DNA of 64,000 nucleotides from RI-153 sp963721725. GTDB lineage: Bacteria > Chloroflexota > Anaerolineae > Caldilineales > Caldilineaceae. The notes beneath the pieces were generated by a model that was not told the DNA's origin, ran no database searches, and was given only the letters and a program-made list of their open reading frames with translations. The translations under genes and the position numbers were made by a program. Below, piece after piece: positions 17,047 through 26,773 of this stretch. Numbering within the stretch: position 1 is the stretch's first letter; every line of letters starts with the position of its first letter. The DNA is taken from the NCBI GenBank assembly GCA_963721725.1, contig CAVRLX010000010.1:186001-250000 (forward strand), written 5' to 3'.

Positions 17047-18801
17047 ATGGATTTGCGCCGACAACTAGAGGCGCAACAGGCGCTGGTGCGGCTGGCAATC
17101 CACGCTCGCCAGTATACACGCAAACCAGACCTTTTTGCCGAAGCCAGCCGTCTAGCCATGGAATTGACCGGGGCTGCTGTCGCGTATCTTTATTTGCAAA
17201 CGGCGGCCAATCCTGCCTCAAAACAGGTTGGCGAATCGGTTCATTATCGCCGCGTCAGTGAATTTAGCAGTGCATCTGGAGCCGCTCATGTCTCTCCTGA
17301 TCTGGCTCATGCGCCTACCTCCGTCATTCAAGCCGTGAGTATGCACAAAGAGGTGCAACTCTTTGAGAATGGACACCACCTTTTGATGCCGCTGTTTCGG
17401 CGCGAGAAGGTGATGGCTATTCTCGATCTTTGGTCTGCACCCACGGCGTCCTTCGACGAGACCGATCTGCACTTGCTCACCGATCTGATTCATTTGTTGG
17501 ATGCAATCCTGCAAAATCAATATCTCTTGGCCGCCCGTACGGCGTTGACTGAACTGGCCCAAGATCTAAGTGCCGAACTCGACTTAAGTCTGCTTCTCGA
17601 CAAAGTCGCTCGCTCGGCGGCCACCATTGCCACGGCCCAGGCCAGTTCAATTCTACTGCTGCAATCTGACAAAAATGTCTTGCGCTTTGCTGCTGTCCAC
17701 GGCATCTCTGAAGAGGATCGGGAGAGACTGCGCCAAGTCTCCGTGCCCATTCGTGGTAGCGTGGCCGGTTCGGTTGTTACCAGCCGCCAACCTTTGGTCA
17801 ATAACAACGTATTGGCAAATGCGCAATTCTATACCGGCGTCAGCGACAGCCTCACCGTGAAAACCCGCTCGCTGATGGCCGTTCCTTTGATTGCACAAGA
17901 TAAGGTCATCGGCGTCTTGGAAGTTGTCAACCAAGCCTTTGACGACGAATTTGACAGTGACGATCAGGAGATTCTCTCGCTCTTTGCCAGCCAAGCGGCA
18001 ATTGCCATTCAAAATGCACGCTTGCTAGCCGAGCGTCAGGCCAGCCTAACCGAGTTGCGGAAATTGGAGCAGCGTAAATCGCAATTTATCGCCCTGGCAA
18101 GCCACGAACTGCGCACCCCGTTAAATCTGGTCAGCGGTTATTCCACACTCCTGCGCGATGCGCTGGAACAAGAAAAACTTTCGCCTCAACACGAGGCCAT
18201 GGACAGCCTGGAACAGATTGAGCAGGCCACCACCCGCCTGATCAGTATGGTTAACAACATTACCTCCATGTACAATCTGGAGACGGGGCGCACCCAATTG
18301 CTGCTCGAGCGCAAAGATCTGATTGAGATCATTGAGAAAGTCTTGGATGATCACAAGGAATGGTGTCGGGTCAAAGGCATTGTTGTGAGCTTTGAACCCA
18401 TGCAGAATCCGCTCTACGCCACCTGTGATCTGATTGAAGTGAACCGCATCCTTGGCAACGTGGTGAGCAACGCAGTTAAGTTCACTCCCGAAGGCGGCAA
18501 GATCACCATTTCGGCCATGCTCGTTGGCGCAGGCATCCACAGCGCCTATCCATCCACTGAGCGCCAAGAAATACTCATCGCTGTCTCGGACACTGGCCCC
18601 GGCATCGAACCCGCCATGATCGATTCGATCTTTGAACGCTTCGCCCAGATCGACAACCATCTCAACCGGCTCCAGGGCGGCATGGGGCTGGGTCTGCCCC
18701 TCGCCAAAGCCCTGGTCGAAAAACATGGCGGGCAGCTTTGGGTCGAGACCGAACGCGGCCAGGGATCAACCTTCTTTTTTACGTTGCCAGCGCCGAAATA
18801 G
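17047..18801 (+). CDS. GAF-domain sensor histidine kinase (HisKA/HATPase)
   Basis: About 584 residues from the ATG at 17047; the frame is open back to an ATG at 16939 and a TTG at 17011 with a GGA element, so the start is uncertain. No membrane segment is present. A divergent N-terminal sensor part (about 1-165) is followed by a clear GAF domain (ELSAELDLSLLLDKVARSAA to IAIQNARLLAERQA), an H-box SHELRTPLNLVSGY with His353, and a HATPase_c domain with N box (NRILGNVVSNAVKF), G1 (VSDTGPGI), F box and G2 (GGMGLGLPLAKALV). It phosphorylates an unknown response regulator; none is adjacent. It is divergent from gyrA. Confidence 0.9.
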   Translation: MDLRRQLEAQQALVRLAIHARQYTRKPDLFAEASRLAMELTGAAVAYLYLQTAANPASKQVGESVHYRRVSEFSSASGAAHVSPDLAHAPTSVIQAVSMHKEVQLFENGHHLLMPLFRREKVMAILDLWSAPTASFDETDLHLLTDLIHLLDAILQNQYLLAARTALTELAQDLSAELDLSLLLDKVARSAATIATAQASSILLLQSDKNVLRFAAVHGISEEDRERLRQVSVPIRGSVAGSVVTSRQPLVNNNVLANAQFYTGVSDSLTVKTRSLMAVPLIAQDKVIGVLEVVNQAFDDEFDSDDQEILSLFASQAAIAIQNARLLAERQASLTELRKLEQRKSQFIALASHELRTPLNLVSGYSTLLRDALEQEKLSPQHEAMDSLEQIEQATTRLISMVNNITSMYNLETGRTQLLLERKDLIEIIEKVLDDHKEWCRVKGIVVSFEPMQNPLYATCDLIEVNRILGNVVSNAVKFTPEGGKITISAMLVGAGIHSAYPSTERQEILIAVSDTGPGIEPAMIDSIFERFAQIDNHLNRLQGGMGLGLPLAKALVEKHGGQLWVETERGQGSTFFFTLPAPK

Positions 18802-18850
18802 GAGATCGGAGATTAGATACTTAACGACCAATACCTAATCTCCAATCTCC
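18801..18850. terminator. Inverted repeat between the kinase gene and uvrB
   Basis: A 16-bp stem with one mismatch (18801-18816 with 18835-18850, GGAGATCGGAGATTAG on the left) and an 18-base loop lies between the convergent stops of the histidine kinase and uvrB. Confidence 0.65.
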
Positions 18851-18855
18851 GCTCC

Positions 18856-20871
18856 CTACCCCCCAATTTTCTCCAACTCCAATTGGCGCAATTCAATTAA
18901 CTGATCGCGCAGGCGGGCGGCCTTTTCAAATTCCAGATCGCGAGCCGCTTCCTTCATCTCTTTTTCGAGACCCTTGATCAGAGAAGCCAGTTCTTCACGC
19001 GGCAACTTCACAGGATCAAACGTGAGGGTGCTGCCAGGCGTCTCCGCCACATACTCGGCCTTGCTTTCGGCCATCACCTTTACACGGTCGGTGAGATCGC
19101 GAATGCTCTTGATAATGCTGCGCGGCTCAATATTATTTTCCTCGTTGAAGCGCTGCTGAATCTCTCGGCGACGATTGGTCTCGTTAATGGCTGACTTCAT
19201 AGAATCGGTCATCTTGTCGGCATAGAGAATGGCGCGCCCGTCCAAATGGCGGGCCGCGCGGCCAATCGTCTGGATCAAGGCCGATGCACTGCGCAAAAAG
19301 CCCTCTTTGTCGGCATCCAGAATCGCCACCAACGTCACCTCTGGCAGATCCAACCCCTCGCGCAAGAGATTGATCCCAACCACAACATCATAGACGCCCA
19401 AGCGCAGATCGCGCAGGATCTCGACGCGCTCAATCGTTTCGATCTCGCTGTGCAGATATTGGACCTTGATCCCCAACTCGGCCAGATATTCGCTGAGGTC
19501 TTCGGACATGCGCTTGGTCAACGTCGTGATCAGCGCACGTTGTCCCTTGGCTATGCGCTTTTTTACCTCGGCCAGCAGATCATCAATCTGCCCTTTGGTC
19601 GGGCGCACCTCCACCACCGGATCGATCAGCCCTGTGGGGCGGATAATCTGTTCCACCACCTGCTCGGCGCGGGCCGTTTCATAGGGGCCAGGCGTGGCGC
19701 TGACATAGACCACCTGTTTGACCGTGGCCTCAAATTCCTCGAAGGTGAGTGGGCGATTGTCCAGCGCGCTGGGCAAGCGGAAGCCATGTTCCACCAGCAC
19801 TTCTTTGCGCGAGCGATCCCCGGCATACATACCCCGCACCTGGGGCAGGCTCATGTGGCTTTCATCCATGATCACCAGCCAGTCCGCCGGGAAATAGTCG
19901 AGCAGTGTCCACGGGCGGCTGCCTGCGGGGCGGCGGGCCAGATGGCGGCTGTAGTTCTCGACGCCATTGCAAAAGCCAATCTCGCGCAACATTTCCAGAT
20001 CATAGCGGGCACGCTGACCAATGCGCTGTGCTTCAATCAATTTGCCCTGCGATTCAAAAAGCGCAATTTGCTCCGTCAACTCTGCTTCAATATCTTCAAT
20101 CGCCTCGCCCAGCTTGTCCTGAGGAGTGATAAAATGTTTGGCCGGGTAGATTTCCAGCGTTTGGTGTTCGGACAAAATCTCGCCGGTCAGCGTGTCAATG
20201 GCGGTGATACGCTCCACCTCGTCGCCCCAAAAGCTAATGCGATAGGCAAAGTCGTTATAGGCGGGCTGCACCTCTAATACGTCGCCGCGCACGCGAAACT
20301 TGGAGCGTTGCAGCGTGTTGTCGTTGCGCTCATAGTAGATGTCGATGAGATGGCGCAGGATCTGATTACGCCGCACCAAATCGCCCACCTTGAGCACCAA
20401 CACGCCCTGTCCGTAATCCTGGGGGCTGCCCAGGCCATAGATACACGAGACCGACGCCACAATCACCACATCGCGCCGACTAAAGAGCGCGCTGGTGGCG
20501 GCCAGCCGCAGCCGGTCGATCTCTTCGTTGACCTGGGAATCCTTTTCAATGTAGGTGTCGCTGCGCGCAATATAGGCTTCGGGTTGATAGTAATCGTAAT
20601 AGGAGACGAAATACTCCACGGCATTGTCGGGCAGAAACTCGCGCATCTCGCTATAAAGCTGCGCCGCCAACGTTTTGTTGTGGGCCATGATCAACGTCGG
20701 GCGTTGCACCTGTTCGATCACCTTCGCCATGGTATACGTTTTGCCCGATCCCGTGACGCCCAGCAAGACTTGATGGTGCAGGCCGGCGTCCAATCCCTGG
20801 ACAAGTTTGGCAATGGCCTGGGGCTGATCGCCGGTGGGTTGGAACTCGCTAACAACCTTAAATGGGGGCAT
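18856..20871 (-). CDS. uvrB: Excinuclease ABC subunit B
   Basis: 671 residues, the standard UvrB length, from an ATG with GAGGTG upstream. The helicase-type motor carries Walker A GVTGSGKT (about residue 41), the damage-probing beta-hairpin region EYFVSYYDYYQPEAY, Walker B VIMDESHMSLPQ and motif VI QTIGRAARHLDGRAI. The C-terminal UVR domain (LEKEMKEAARDLEFEKAARL) binds UvrC. UvrB receives damaged DNA from UvrA and recruits UvrC in nucleotide excision repair. The upstream region contains a Gram-positive-type LexA box and a consensus-like promoter, so it is very likely SOS-induced. Confidence 0.98.
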   Translation of the reverse strand: MPPFKVVSEFQPTGDQPQAIAKLVQGLDAGLHHQVLLGVTGSGKTYTMAKVIEQVQRPTLIMAHNKTLAAQLYSEMREFLPDNAVEYFVSYYDYYQPEAYIARSDTYIEKDSQVNEEIDRLRLAATSALFSRRDVVIVASVSCIYGLGSPQDYGQGVLVLKVGDLVRRNQILRHLIDIYYERNDNTLQRSKFRVRGDVLEVQPAYNDFAYRISFWGDEVERITAIDTLTGEILSEHQTLEIYPAKHFITPQDKLGEAIEDIEAELTEQIALFESQGKLIEAQRIGQRARYDLEMLREIGFCNGVENYSRHLARRPAGSRPWTLLDYFPADWLVIMDESHMSLPQVRGMYAGDRSRKEVLVEHGFRLPSALDNRPLTFEEFEATVKQVVYVSATPGPYETARAEQVVEQIIRPTGLIDPVVEVRPTKGQIDDLLAEVKKRIAKGQRALITTLTKRMSEDLSEYLAELGIKVQYLHSEIETIERVEILRDLRLGVYDVVVGINLLREGLDLPEVTLVAILDADKEGFLRSASALIQTIGRAARHLDGRAILYADKMTDSMKSAINETNRRREIQQRFNEENNIEPRSIIKSIRDLTDRVKVMAESKAEYVAETPGSTLTFDPVKLPREELASLIKGLEKEMKEAARDLEFEKAARLRDQLIELRQLELEKIGG

Positions 20872-20901
20872 AGTTCACCTCGTTTTTGCACTGAAAATCG
20901 T

Positions 20902-20915
20902 CGAACATAAGTTCG
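20902..20915 (-). promoter_or_regulatory. LexA (SOS) box upstream of uvrB
   Basis: The minus strand reads CGAACTTATGTTCG, a perfect CGAAC-N4-GTTCG palindrome identical in form to the Bacillus/Mycobacterium-type LexA operator. It lies 31-44 bases before the uvrB ATG and just downstream of the -10 hexamer, overlapping the expected transcription start region. Confidence 0.85.
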
Positions 20916-20928
20916 CTTTCGCCCACTC

Positions 20929-20957
20929 AGTATACCTGTTTTGAGCGCTTTTGTCCA
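20929..20957 (-). promoter_or_regulatory. uvrB promoter
   Basis: On the minus strand TGGACA, a 17-base spacer and TATACT precede the LexA box. Both hexamers are close to the vegetative consensus. Confidence 0.65.
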
Positions 20958-21004
20958 AATAAACGGCCTCGACCAGAGAGGAAGTTAGCGGGTTTTGACG
21001 ATAA

Positions 21005-21033
21005 TTGACGCCTTGCCTTGCCAAACGTACAAT
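21005..21033 (+). promoter_or_regulatory. Promoter of the GH3-like gene, probably leaderless
   Basis: TTGACG, a 17-base spacer and TACAAT end eight bases before the ATG at 21041. Transcription would begin at or within one base of that ATG, giving a leaderless mRNA, and in-frame starts further upstream would be excluded from the transcript. Confidence 0.6.
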
Positions 21034-21040
21034 GTTGACT

Positions 21041-24000
21041 ATGGACGCTCACATTCGCTCAAATGCTTCGTTTTGGCACAACCGACGCCGTCTACGCCTG
21101 TGGGGATGGCTGCTCGCTACGCTGCTCTTGATTGGCTTTCTTTTTGTTCTGGAAGGCTGGCGCGGCGACCATCTTCAGGCCCAGACCCCCGATGATGCTA
21201 CGGTCACGCTATTCTCCCCGCTGAGCACGCCCATTACCACCACGCCTACAATTCAGCCGGCACAGATCTCCATCACCGCCACAATTTGGGCCAAAGTGAC
21301 GGCCACGGCCCAGGCAGTCCAGCTTTTGACGACCACGGCACAGCCGCCGACGGCCATCCCTACGGTGACGCCCACGCCTGGCCCCGATCAGATCCTTGAC
21401 CGCCAGATCGGAGAGATGATCGCCCACATGAGTGTGGCTGACCGCGTCGGCCAGCTTTTTGTCATCGAGTTTGCGGGCAGCACCGTTGAGACTGATAGCA
21501 CCATTGCGGATCTAATCCGCGATTATCGCATTGGCGGGGTGGTCTTGAGTCAACGCAACAACAACATCAACAACAACGATCCCAACGCGCCGCGCCAGAT
21601 TGCCACGTTGACCAATCAACTGCAAGCCCTGGCCTATGATCTGATCTTGCCTGCCGACCAAGCCTTGACCCCACCGGAGGTGCTGCTCAAGCGCCCCGAA
21701 GCGCTAAATTTCAACCTTCTCCAACAGGTCAGCCCCAAACTGCCGCTCTTGATTGGCGTGGAACAGGATGGCGATGGATTGCCCTCCTCGGCGCTGCGCG
21801 CTGGCTTTACCACACTGCCGCCCCAAATGGCTCTGGGCGCAACCTGGGATCCTGAACTGGTCGTAAAGGTGGGCGAAATCGTCGGGCGGGAGCTGCGCGC
21901 GGTGGGCGTTAATCTGTTGCTGGGGCCAACGCTGGACGTTTTGGAACAGCCGCGGCCCGAATCTGTGGGCGGTCTGGGCATCTATACCTTTGGTGGCGAT
22001 GCCTATTGGGTGGGACGGTTGGGGCAGGCTTATATTGAAGGTGTCCACAGCGGCGGCGAGGGGCGTGTGGCGACAATTGCCAGCCATTTTCCGGGACAGG
22101 GGGGCAGTGATCGCCGCCCCGATGAAGAGGTCGCTACCATCCAAAAGAGTCTGCAAGAGTTGCGCCGCATTGAACTGCTGCCCTTTGCTAGCGTCACTGA
22201 AAACGCGTCGTCGATTACACGCTTCAATGGGAATCCGGCCTCCACCGATGGGCTAATGTCGGGCCACATTCGCTATAGCAGTTTTCAGGGTAGCCGCGAA
22301 CGCACGCCGCCGATTAGCCTCGCCAAAGAGTTGAGTACGATTTTAGATCTGGAGGAATTCGCACCCTGGCGGGAACAGGGCGGTCTGGTTATGAGCGATG
22401 CGCTGGGCGTATCCTCGATTCGTCGCTATTACGACCCCACGTTAACAGAGTTTCCCCGACGGCTTGTGGCGTTGGATGCCTTTATGGCGGGCAATGATCT
22501 GCTCTATCTTGCCAACTTTTCGCTAAACGGCGATTGGGCAGACGCGCACAACAACGTCCGCGAGACCGTGCTCTTTTTTCGTGAACGCTATACCAGCGAC
22601 CCCGATTTCGCCACCCGTGTCGATCAATCGTTGCGCCGAATTCTGCGGCTGAAGTTGCGGCTCTATAGCGACCAGGACGAAGCGCCGACACTTGCCAGCA
22701 TTGCCACGAGTAAGATTGGGCTGAGCGAGGTCTTGGTGGAAAGCCGTGATCTGCGCGCCCTCATGGGAATCCCGCATGAAGAAGCCCAGACAATCGTGGG
22801 GCAGGTGGCGCGTGAGGCGCTAACTGTGCTCTATCCTGATCCGCGCGGGTTGACTGATCCGTTGCCCGCCGCGCCGCAGCCCGACGAAACAATCTTGATT
22901 GTCTCGGACAGCCGCATGACGAGTGAGTGCGAGCGCTGTTTGCCCGTGCCTGTCTTGGCCCCCACGGCGCTGCAAGAGGTGATGTTACGGCTCTATGGGC
23001 CTGAAGCGACGGGACAACTGCAACCCAGCCAGGTCAACAGTTATACCTTCGAACAACTCAACGCCTTGCTCAACGAGAGCGCCCCAGCCCAAAGTGCTGC
23101 CGAGTTGGAAAGCGCCATCACCGAGGCCGACTGGCTAATTTTCGCCATGCTGGATGTAGATGTGGCCCGCTATGGATCGAGCGACGCGCTGAAACAGTTT
23201 TTGCGGCTGCGCAGCGACCGTCTGCGTGGCAAGCGTATATTGGTACTGGCACTCAATGCCCCCTACTTCTTAGATTCCACCGAGATCAGCAAATTGACGG
23301 CCTATCTGGGCATCTATAGCAAAACCCAACCCTATCTCGAAGCAGCCGTGCGCGCTATTTTTCGGGCTATCCCCGCGCTAGGTGCGCCGCCCGTGAGTGT
23401 GCCGGGCACACGTTACAGCAATCTTATTGAGCGATTGGAACCAGAGCCAGAACAGTCCATCGGTCTCTCGTTGCTCAACCAAGATGTGATTGTCCGTAAT
23501 GCCGACATCCGCACACCGGCTGCGGCGGTTCAGGCCGATTTGACGATTGGGGATCGGATCGAGATTGAAACCAGCACCATTTTTGACCGCAACCGCAACC
23601 CTGTGCCGGATGGTACGTTGGTTAATTTCCGGTTGATCTACGAAGGACAGGAACTTGCCTTGCCCACGGATCCTGTGCCCACGGTCAATGGCAAGGCGCG
23701 CATTAGCGTGCCGTTGGATCGGGGCGGAACATTGCGCATTTCGGCCAGCAGTGTAGATGCCACTGTCAGCACCATTGTCTTGGTCAGTATTCAGGCCGAA
23801 AATCAAGCGGCGCAGATCGAATTCGTCATGCCCACGTCTACCCCAGAACCACTCCAGATTACCAATGTATCGCCCACCGCCGTCGAGCCTGTCACCGATG
23901 CCACCCAGCCCATGACCGACACAGCCGTATCGGGGCCACTCCGGTCATTGCCGACGCGCCCAGAAGCAAGGGTGGATCTGCTGACACTGGCGCTGGCGCT

Positions 24001-24247
24001 GGTGACACAACTGGTGATGTTAGGGCTATTGTTGGTGGTATTGGTGCGGGTGATGCCGCGTGCGATGTTGGTCTATCGGCTATTATGGGCGCTGCTTGTG
24101 GGGTGGTCAGCCTATATTCTCTATGGTTTGGGACTGATTCCGGGGAGTAACTGGCTCCAAGTGACGCTTTATCCGTGGGGCATTATCCCTGTGGTCTTTA
24201 TTGGCATGTTGCTGCCGCTGGTTTGGCTTCAATTGCGTACAGGTTAA
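21041..24247 (+). CDS. Membrane-anchored GH3-like (beta-N-acetylhexosaminidase-type) protein
   Basis: About 1068 residues from the ATG fixed by the promoter. An N-terminal signal anchor (LWGWLLATLLLIGFLFVL) is followed by a Thr/Pro/Ala-rich stretch, a GH3 N-terminal barrel (QLFVIEFAGSTV, LLIGVEQDGDGLPSS, NLLLGPTLDVLEQ) with predicted nucleophile Asp453 in VMSDALGV, a GH3 C-terminal-like region, a beta domain, and two or three C-terminal membrane helices. The NagZ signature KHFPGHGDT is altered to SHFPGQGGS, so Lys and the second His are lost and the usual acid/base loop is not evident. It may have changed chemistry or be a non-catalytic envelope glycan binder. It is divergent from uvrB. Confidence 0.85.
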   Translation: MDAHIRSNASFWHNRRRLRLWGWLLATLLLIGFLFVLEGWRGDHLQAQTPDDATVTLFSPLSTPITTTPTIQPAQISITATIWAKVTATAQAVQLLTTTAQPPTAIPTVTPTPGPDQILDRQIGEMIAHMSVADRVGQLFVIEFAGSTVETDSTIADLIRDYRIGGVVLSQRNNNINNNDPNAPRQIATLTNQLQALAYDLILPADQALTPPEVLLKRPEALNFNLLQQVSPKLPLLIGVEQDGDGLPSSALRAGFTTLPPQMALGATWDPELVVKVGEIVGRELRAVGVNLLLGPTLDVLEQPRPESVGGLGIYTFGGDAYWVGRLGQAYIEGVHSGGEGRVATIASHFPGQGGSDRRPDEEVATIQKSLQELRRIELLPFASVTENASSITRFNGNPASTDGLMSGHIRYSSFQGSRERTPPISLAKELSTILDLEEFAPWREQGGLVMSDALGVSSIRRYYDPTLTEFPRRLVALDAFMAGNDLLYLANFSLNGDWADAHNNVRETVLFFRERYTSDPDFATRVDQSLRRILRLKLRLYSDQDEAPTLASIATSKIGLSEVLVESRDLRALMGIPHEEAQTIVGQVAREALTVLYPDPRGLTDPLPAAPQPDETILIVSDSRMTSECERCLPVPVLAPTALQEVMLRLYGPEATGQLQPSQVNSYTFEQLNALLNESAPAQSAAELESAITEADWLIFAMLDVDVARYGSSDALKQFLRLRSDRLRGKRILVLALNAPYFLDSTEISKLTAYLGIYSKTQPYLEAAVRAIFRAIPALGAPPVSVPGTRYSNLIERLEPEPEQSIGLSLLNQDVIVRNADIRTPAAAVQADLTIGDRIEIETSTIFDRNRNPVPDGTLVNFRLIYEGQELALPTDPVPTVNGKARISVPLDRGGTLRISASSVDATVSTIVLVSIQAENQAAQIEFVMPTSTPEPLQITNVSPTAVEPVTDATQPMTDTAVSGPLRSLPTRPEARVDLLTLALALVTQLVMLGLLLVVLVRVMPRAMLVYRLLWALLVGWSAYILYGLGLIPGSNWLQVTLYPWGIIPVVFIGMLLPLVWLQLRTG

Positions 24248-24258
24248 CGCTCCAATCC

Positions 24259-26547
24259 TCAGCCCGTAAAGGAGTTGACTTCCTCTGTCACCGGGCCGAA
24301 CCACTCCACTTTGATCTCAGTTCCCTGGCCCGGGGTCGAGTCGATGCTAAGTTTTGCCCCCACAATCTCGGCCCGTTCGTGCATTCCCACCAAGCCGAAT
24401 TGCTTGCGGTTTGCCAGATCCGAGAGGCTGACCAGATTGGCAATGCTAATCCCATCATCGCGCACAATGATTATGGCGTGCCCAGGCAGAAGCGCGCCGG
24501 CGATCTCAATACACTGAGCCTGGGCGTGGCGCAGGGCGTTTTCACAGGCATTTTGGGCAATCCGAAAAAGGTATTCTTTTACCTTTTCTGGATAGTGCGC
24601 AGTGGAAGGGGGCAGATCGAAGATCACCGCCGTGGACACATCCAGCCGATCCTCCAATTCGTCGGCCATCTCTTCCAGCGCGCTGTAGAGGCTTACATCC
24701 AACATGACCGGGCGTAGACGGCTGGTCATGTTGCGTAGGTTAATGTCCACCTCTGAGTAAGCTTTTTCATATTCAGCGGTCACAGCCTCATCTGGGAGGC
24801 TGTTGTTCAAAATCGCTAGATTGCGCAAGATTTCGTCGTGGATGGTGTGGGCAAGTTCGGCTCGTTCTATCTCGTGGCGGTCAATGTTCGCTTCATAGAG
24901 CGCCCGCAGCCGCTCGGCCTGTTCAATATTGACAACGGCAATGGCGGTTTGGTTGGCCAATACCTGAAGCATGTCAATCTCGGATGCGGAATAAAAGTCA
25001 TCGGGATCGCGTTTGCCCAGCAGCCAGCACCCTACTGTCTTCTCGCCCACGTTCAACGCCAGCACCACACGCGCCCGATCTGCGGGTGCTCTCCCCTTTT
25101 CTGGGTCCACTGGGTGATAGATACCTGCCCGTTGCAGAACGCCATCCATGATGACTATGTCGGTGGGAAGAGCCTCTTCTTCAACGCCCGTTTTGTACAA
25201 ACTTTGCCACCCTGTCTCACTGCGCACCAATAAAGCCGATTGGTGGATGAGCAAACTACTTAGAATCTCGCTTTTGAGCAGATCCGCCAAGCCGGTAAAG
25301 CTTAGGCTGGTGGTGATGCGCGCCGAATAGGTATGGGTGAGCCATTCCGGCGCAAAGGGCATAAGGAGAATATATTTTTCCACCAGTCGTTGAAAGCCAG
25401 GAAAAAATAACAGAGAAAACAAGGTCGTGGCTAACATGAAAATGGAGGTAATCACCACCTTATCTGCCAGGAAAGTCACATTGGCTAAAAGAGCGGCGCT
25501 GGTGGGAATGCCCACCAAGCTAAGCAAGAGCATAAAGAGATAGAGCGAGAGCAGACGATTGGCCCGTAGGTTGTGATCGGCAAAATGATGCCGGTATGCC
25601 GCGTAAAAATAGGCTATAGGGATGACGATCATAAAGGCCACGCCCACAAGGGCAAAGCGCCCGCCAGGAATATAATATCGTGCCGCCATTAAAGCCAAAA
25701 AGGCAGAGGGCAGCAACCCCACAGTAACCGCTAGTGCCAAATTACGGACAAGCCGCCGCTCGTCGGGCGCAACGATATAATGCACGATAAGCATGAAAAT
25801 ACTGCCAAGGAGCGCTACCAGAAAGCCGATATAGGAGAGCGCTGCAGGCAGCACCTGAAACCACTGTAATAGGGCTAAAATCACGGCGGCAAAGTAGAGC
25901 GCCATCCACACCCCTTTGGGCAGTCGGCGCAATGGCTGGGGAAAGATCCAATGTAGGTGGAGATAGATGGGGATTGCCAGCCAAAAGGTCATGCGCATGG
26001 TTGTGCGACTATCGAAGATGGACCAGCGGGACCCCGTACCCACGACTAGCCAGAGAGCGGTGACGAAATAAAATGCGATGAGCAGATGCCAACGTTCATT
26101 CTTGGGCCGCACAAACAAGATTGTCCCCATACCCGCCATCCAAAAGACCATCCCCAACCACCATAGCTCCCGAAACCGATATCGAAACTCGGCCAGTGTG
26201 AAGCCAGGCGTCTCCCACGACACTTGATGGGTTTTCTTATCGCGTACCAGTGTCAGTTCCACTAGATCGCCCGCGGCCATACGCGGAAACCAGGGCGTGC
26301 GTAGATCCGCTTTGTATTGATCCAAAGAGATCCCATTTACCCCCTGCAACTCATCGTCAACCTTCATATCAACCCCTGCAGGGTTGGTAAAAATATCGCT
26401 AATTCGGCCATTGCCCGGTTCAAAATCAAAGCCGATATAGGGCGCAAGGAAAAGTTGCCCAAAAACGTTGAGGACCAAAAAGCCAAGCACAGACCAGGGT
26501 ATGATTAATTCAATCAGGACGGAACGAATTTGCTTCAAAGAGAGCAT
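24259..26547 (-). CDS. PDZ-7TM-GAF sensor histidine kinase (HisKA_3 type)
   Basis: 762 residues. After one N-terminal helix comes a PDZ-like loop domain (VDDELQGVNGISLDQYKADL, LVELTLVRDKKTHQVSWETP, about 45-110), then about eight membrane helices (120-400), a GAF-like domain (430-550) and a kinase core with phospho-acceptor His570 in AHTIHDEILRN, followed by HATPase motifs NACENALRHA and VGMHERAEIVGA. This DHp type pairs with NarL/LuxR regulators, and one is encoded 226 bases upstream on the same strand (26774-27463). The membrane and PDZ arrangement suggests sensing of an envelope signal or peptide; the ligand is unknown. Confidence 0.9.
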   Translation of the reverse strand: MLSLKQIRSVLIELIIPWSVLGFLVLNVFGQLFLAPYIGFDFEPGNGRISDIFTNPAGVDMKVDDELQGVNGISLDQYKADLRTPWFPRMAAGDLVELTLVRDKKTHQVSWETPGFTLAEFRYRFRELWWLGMVFWMAGMGTILFVRPKNERWHLLIAFYFVTALWLVVGTGSRWSIFDSRTTMRMTFWLAIPIYLHLHWIFPQPLRRLPKGVWMALYFAAVILALLQWFQVLPAALSYIGFLVALLGSIFMLIVHYIVAPDERRLVRNLALAVTVGLLPSAFLALMAARYYIPGGRFALVGVAFMIVIPIAYFYAAYRHHFADHNLRANRLLSLYLFMLLLSLVGIPTSAALLANVTFLADKVVITSIFMLATTLFSLLFFPGFQRLVEKYILLMPFAPEWLTHTYSARITTSLSFTGLADLLKSEILSSLLIHQSALLVRSETGWQSLYKTGVEEEALPTDIVIMDGVLQRAGIYHPVDPEKGRAPADRARVVLALNVGEKTVGCWLLGKRDPDDFYSASEIDMLQVLANQTAIAVVNIEQAERLRALYEANIDRHEIERAELAHTIHDEILRNLAILNNSLPDEAVTAEYEKAYSEVDINLRNMTSRLRPVMLDVSLYSALEEMADELEDRLDVSTAVIFDLPPSTAHYPEKVKEYLFRIAQNACENALRHAQAQCIEIAGALLPGHAIIIVRDDGISIANLVSLSDLANRKQFGLVGMHERAEIVGAKLSIDSTPGQGTEIKVEWFGPVTEEVNSFTG

Positions 26548-26773
26548 TTTTTGAGAATTCCCGATAATAAGCAGATTAAAAATAGCAGTAGCTGAAGCCT
26601 GAGTGTAACAGTCTCTGCCCCGCTATTCAAACCTACAGCTACAATCAAAAAAACAGACCCACCTAAATAGCGCGCGCAAAAACAAGATTACTGTCGGGAA
26701 ACAGCAAATTCTTAGGATAAATTATGGGTCATCAAAAGAGAGGAGATTGTTTCAGTCAGTTGGAAGCATATGT

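Noticed and set aside
19246..20277. 343-codon frame antisense to uvrB
   Set aside because: It lies entirely within uvrB on the opposite strand; composition is a codon-bias shadow (His/Gln/Leu rich) with no family resemblance.
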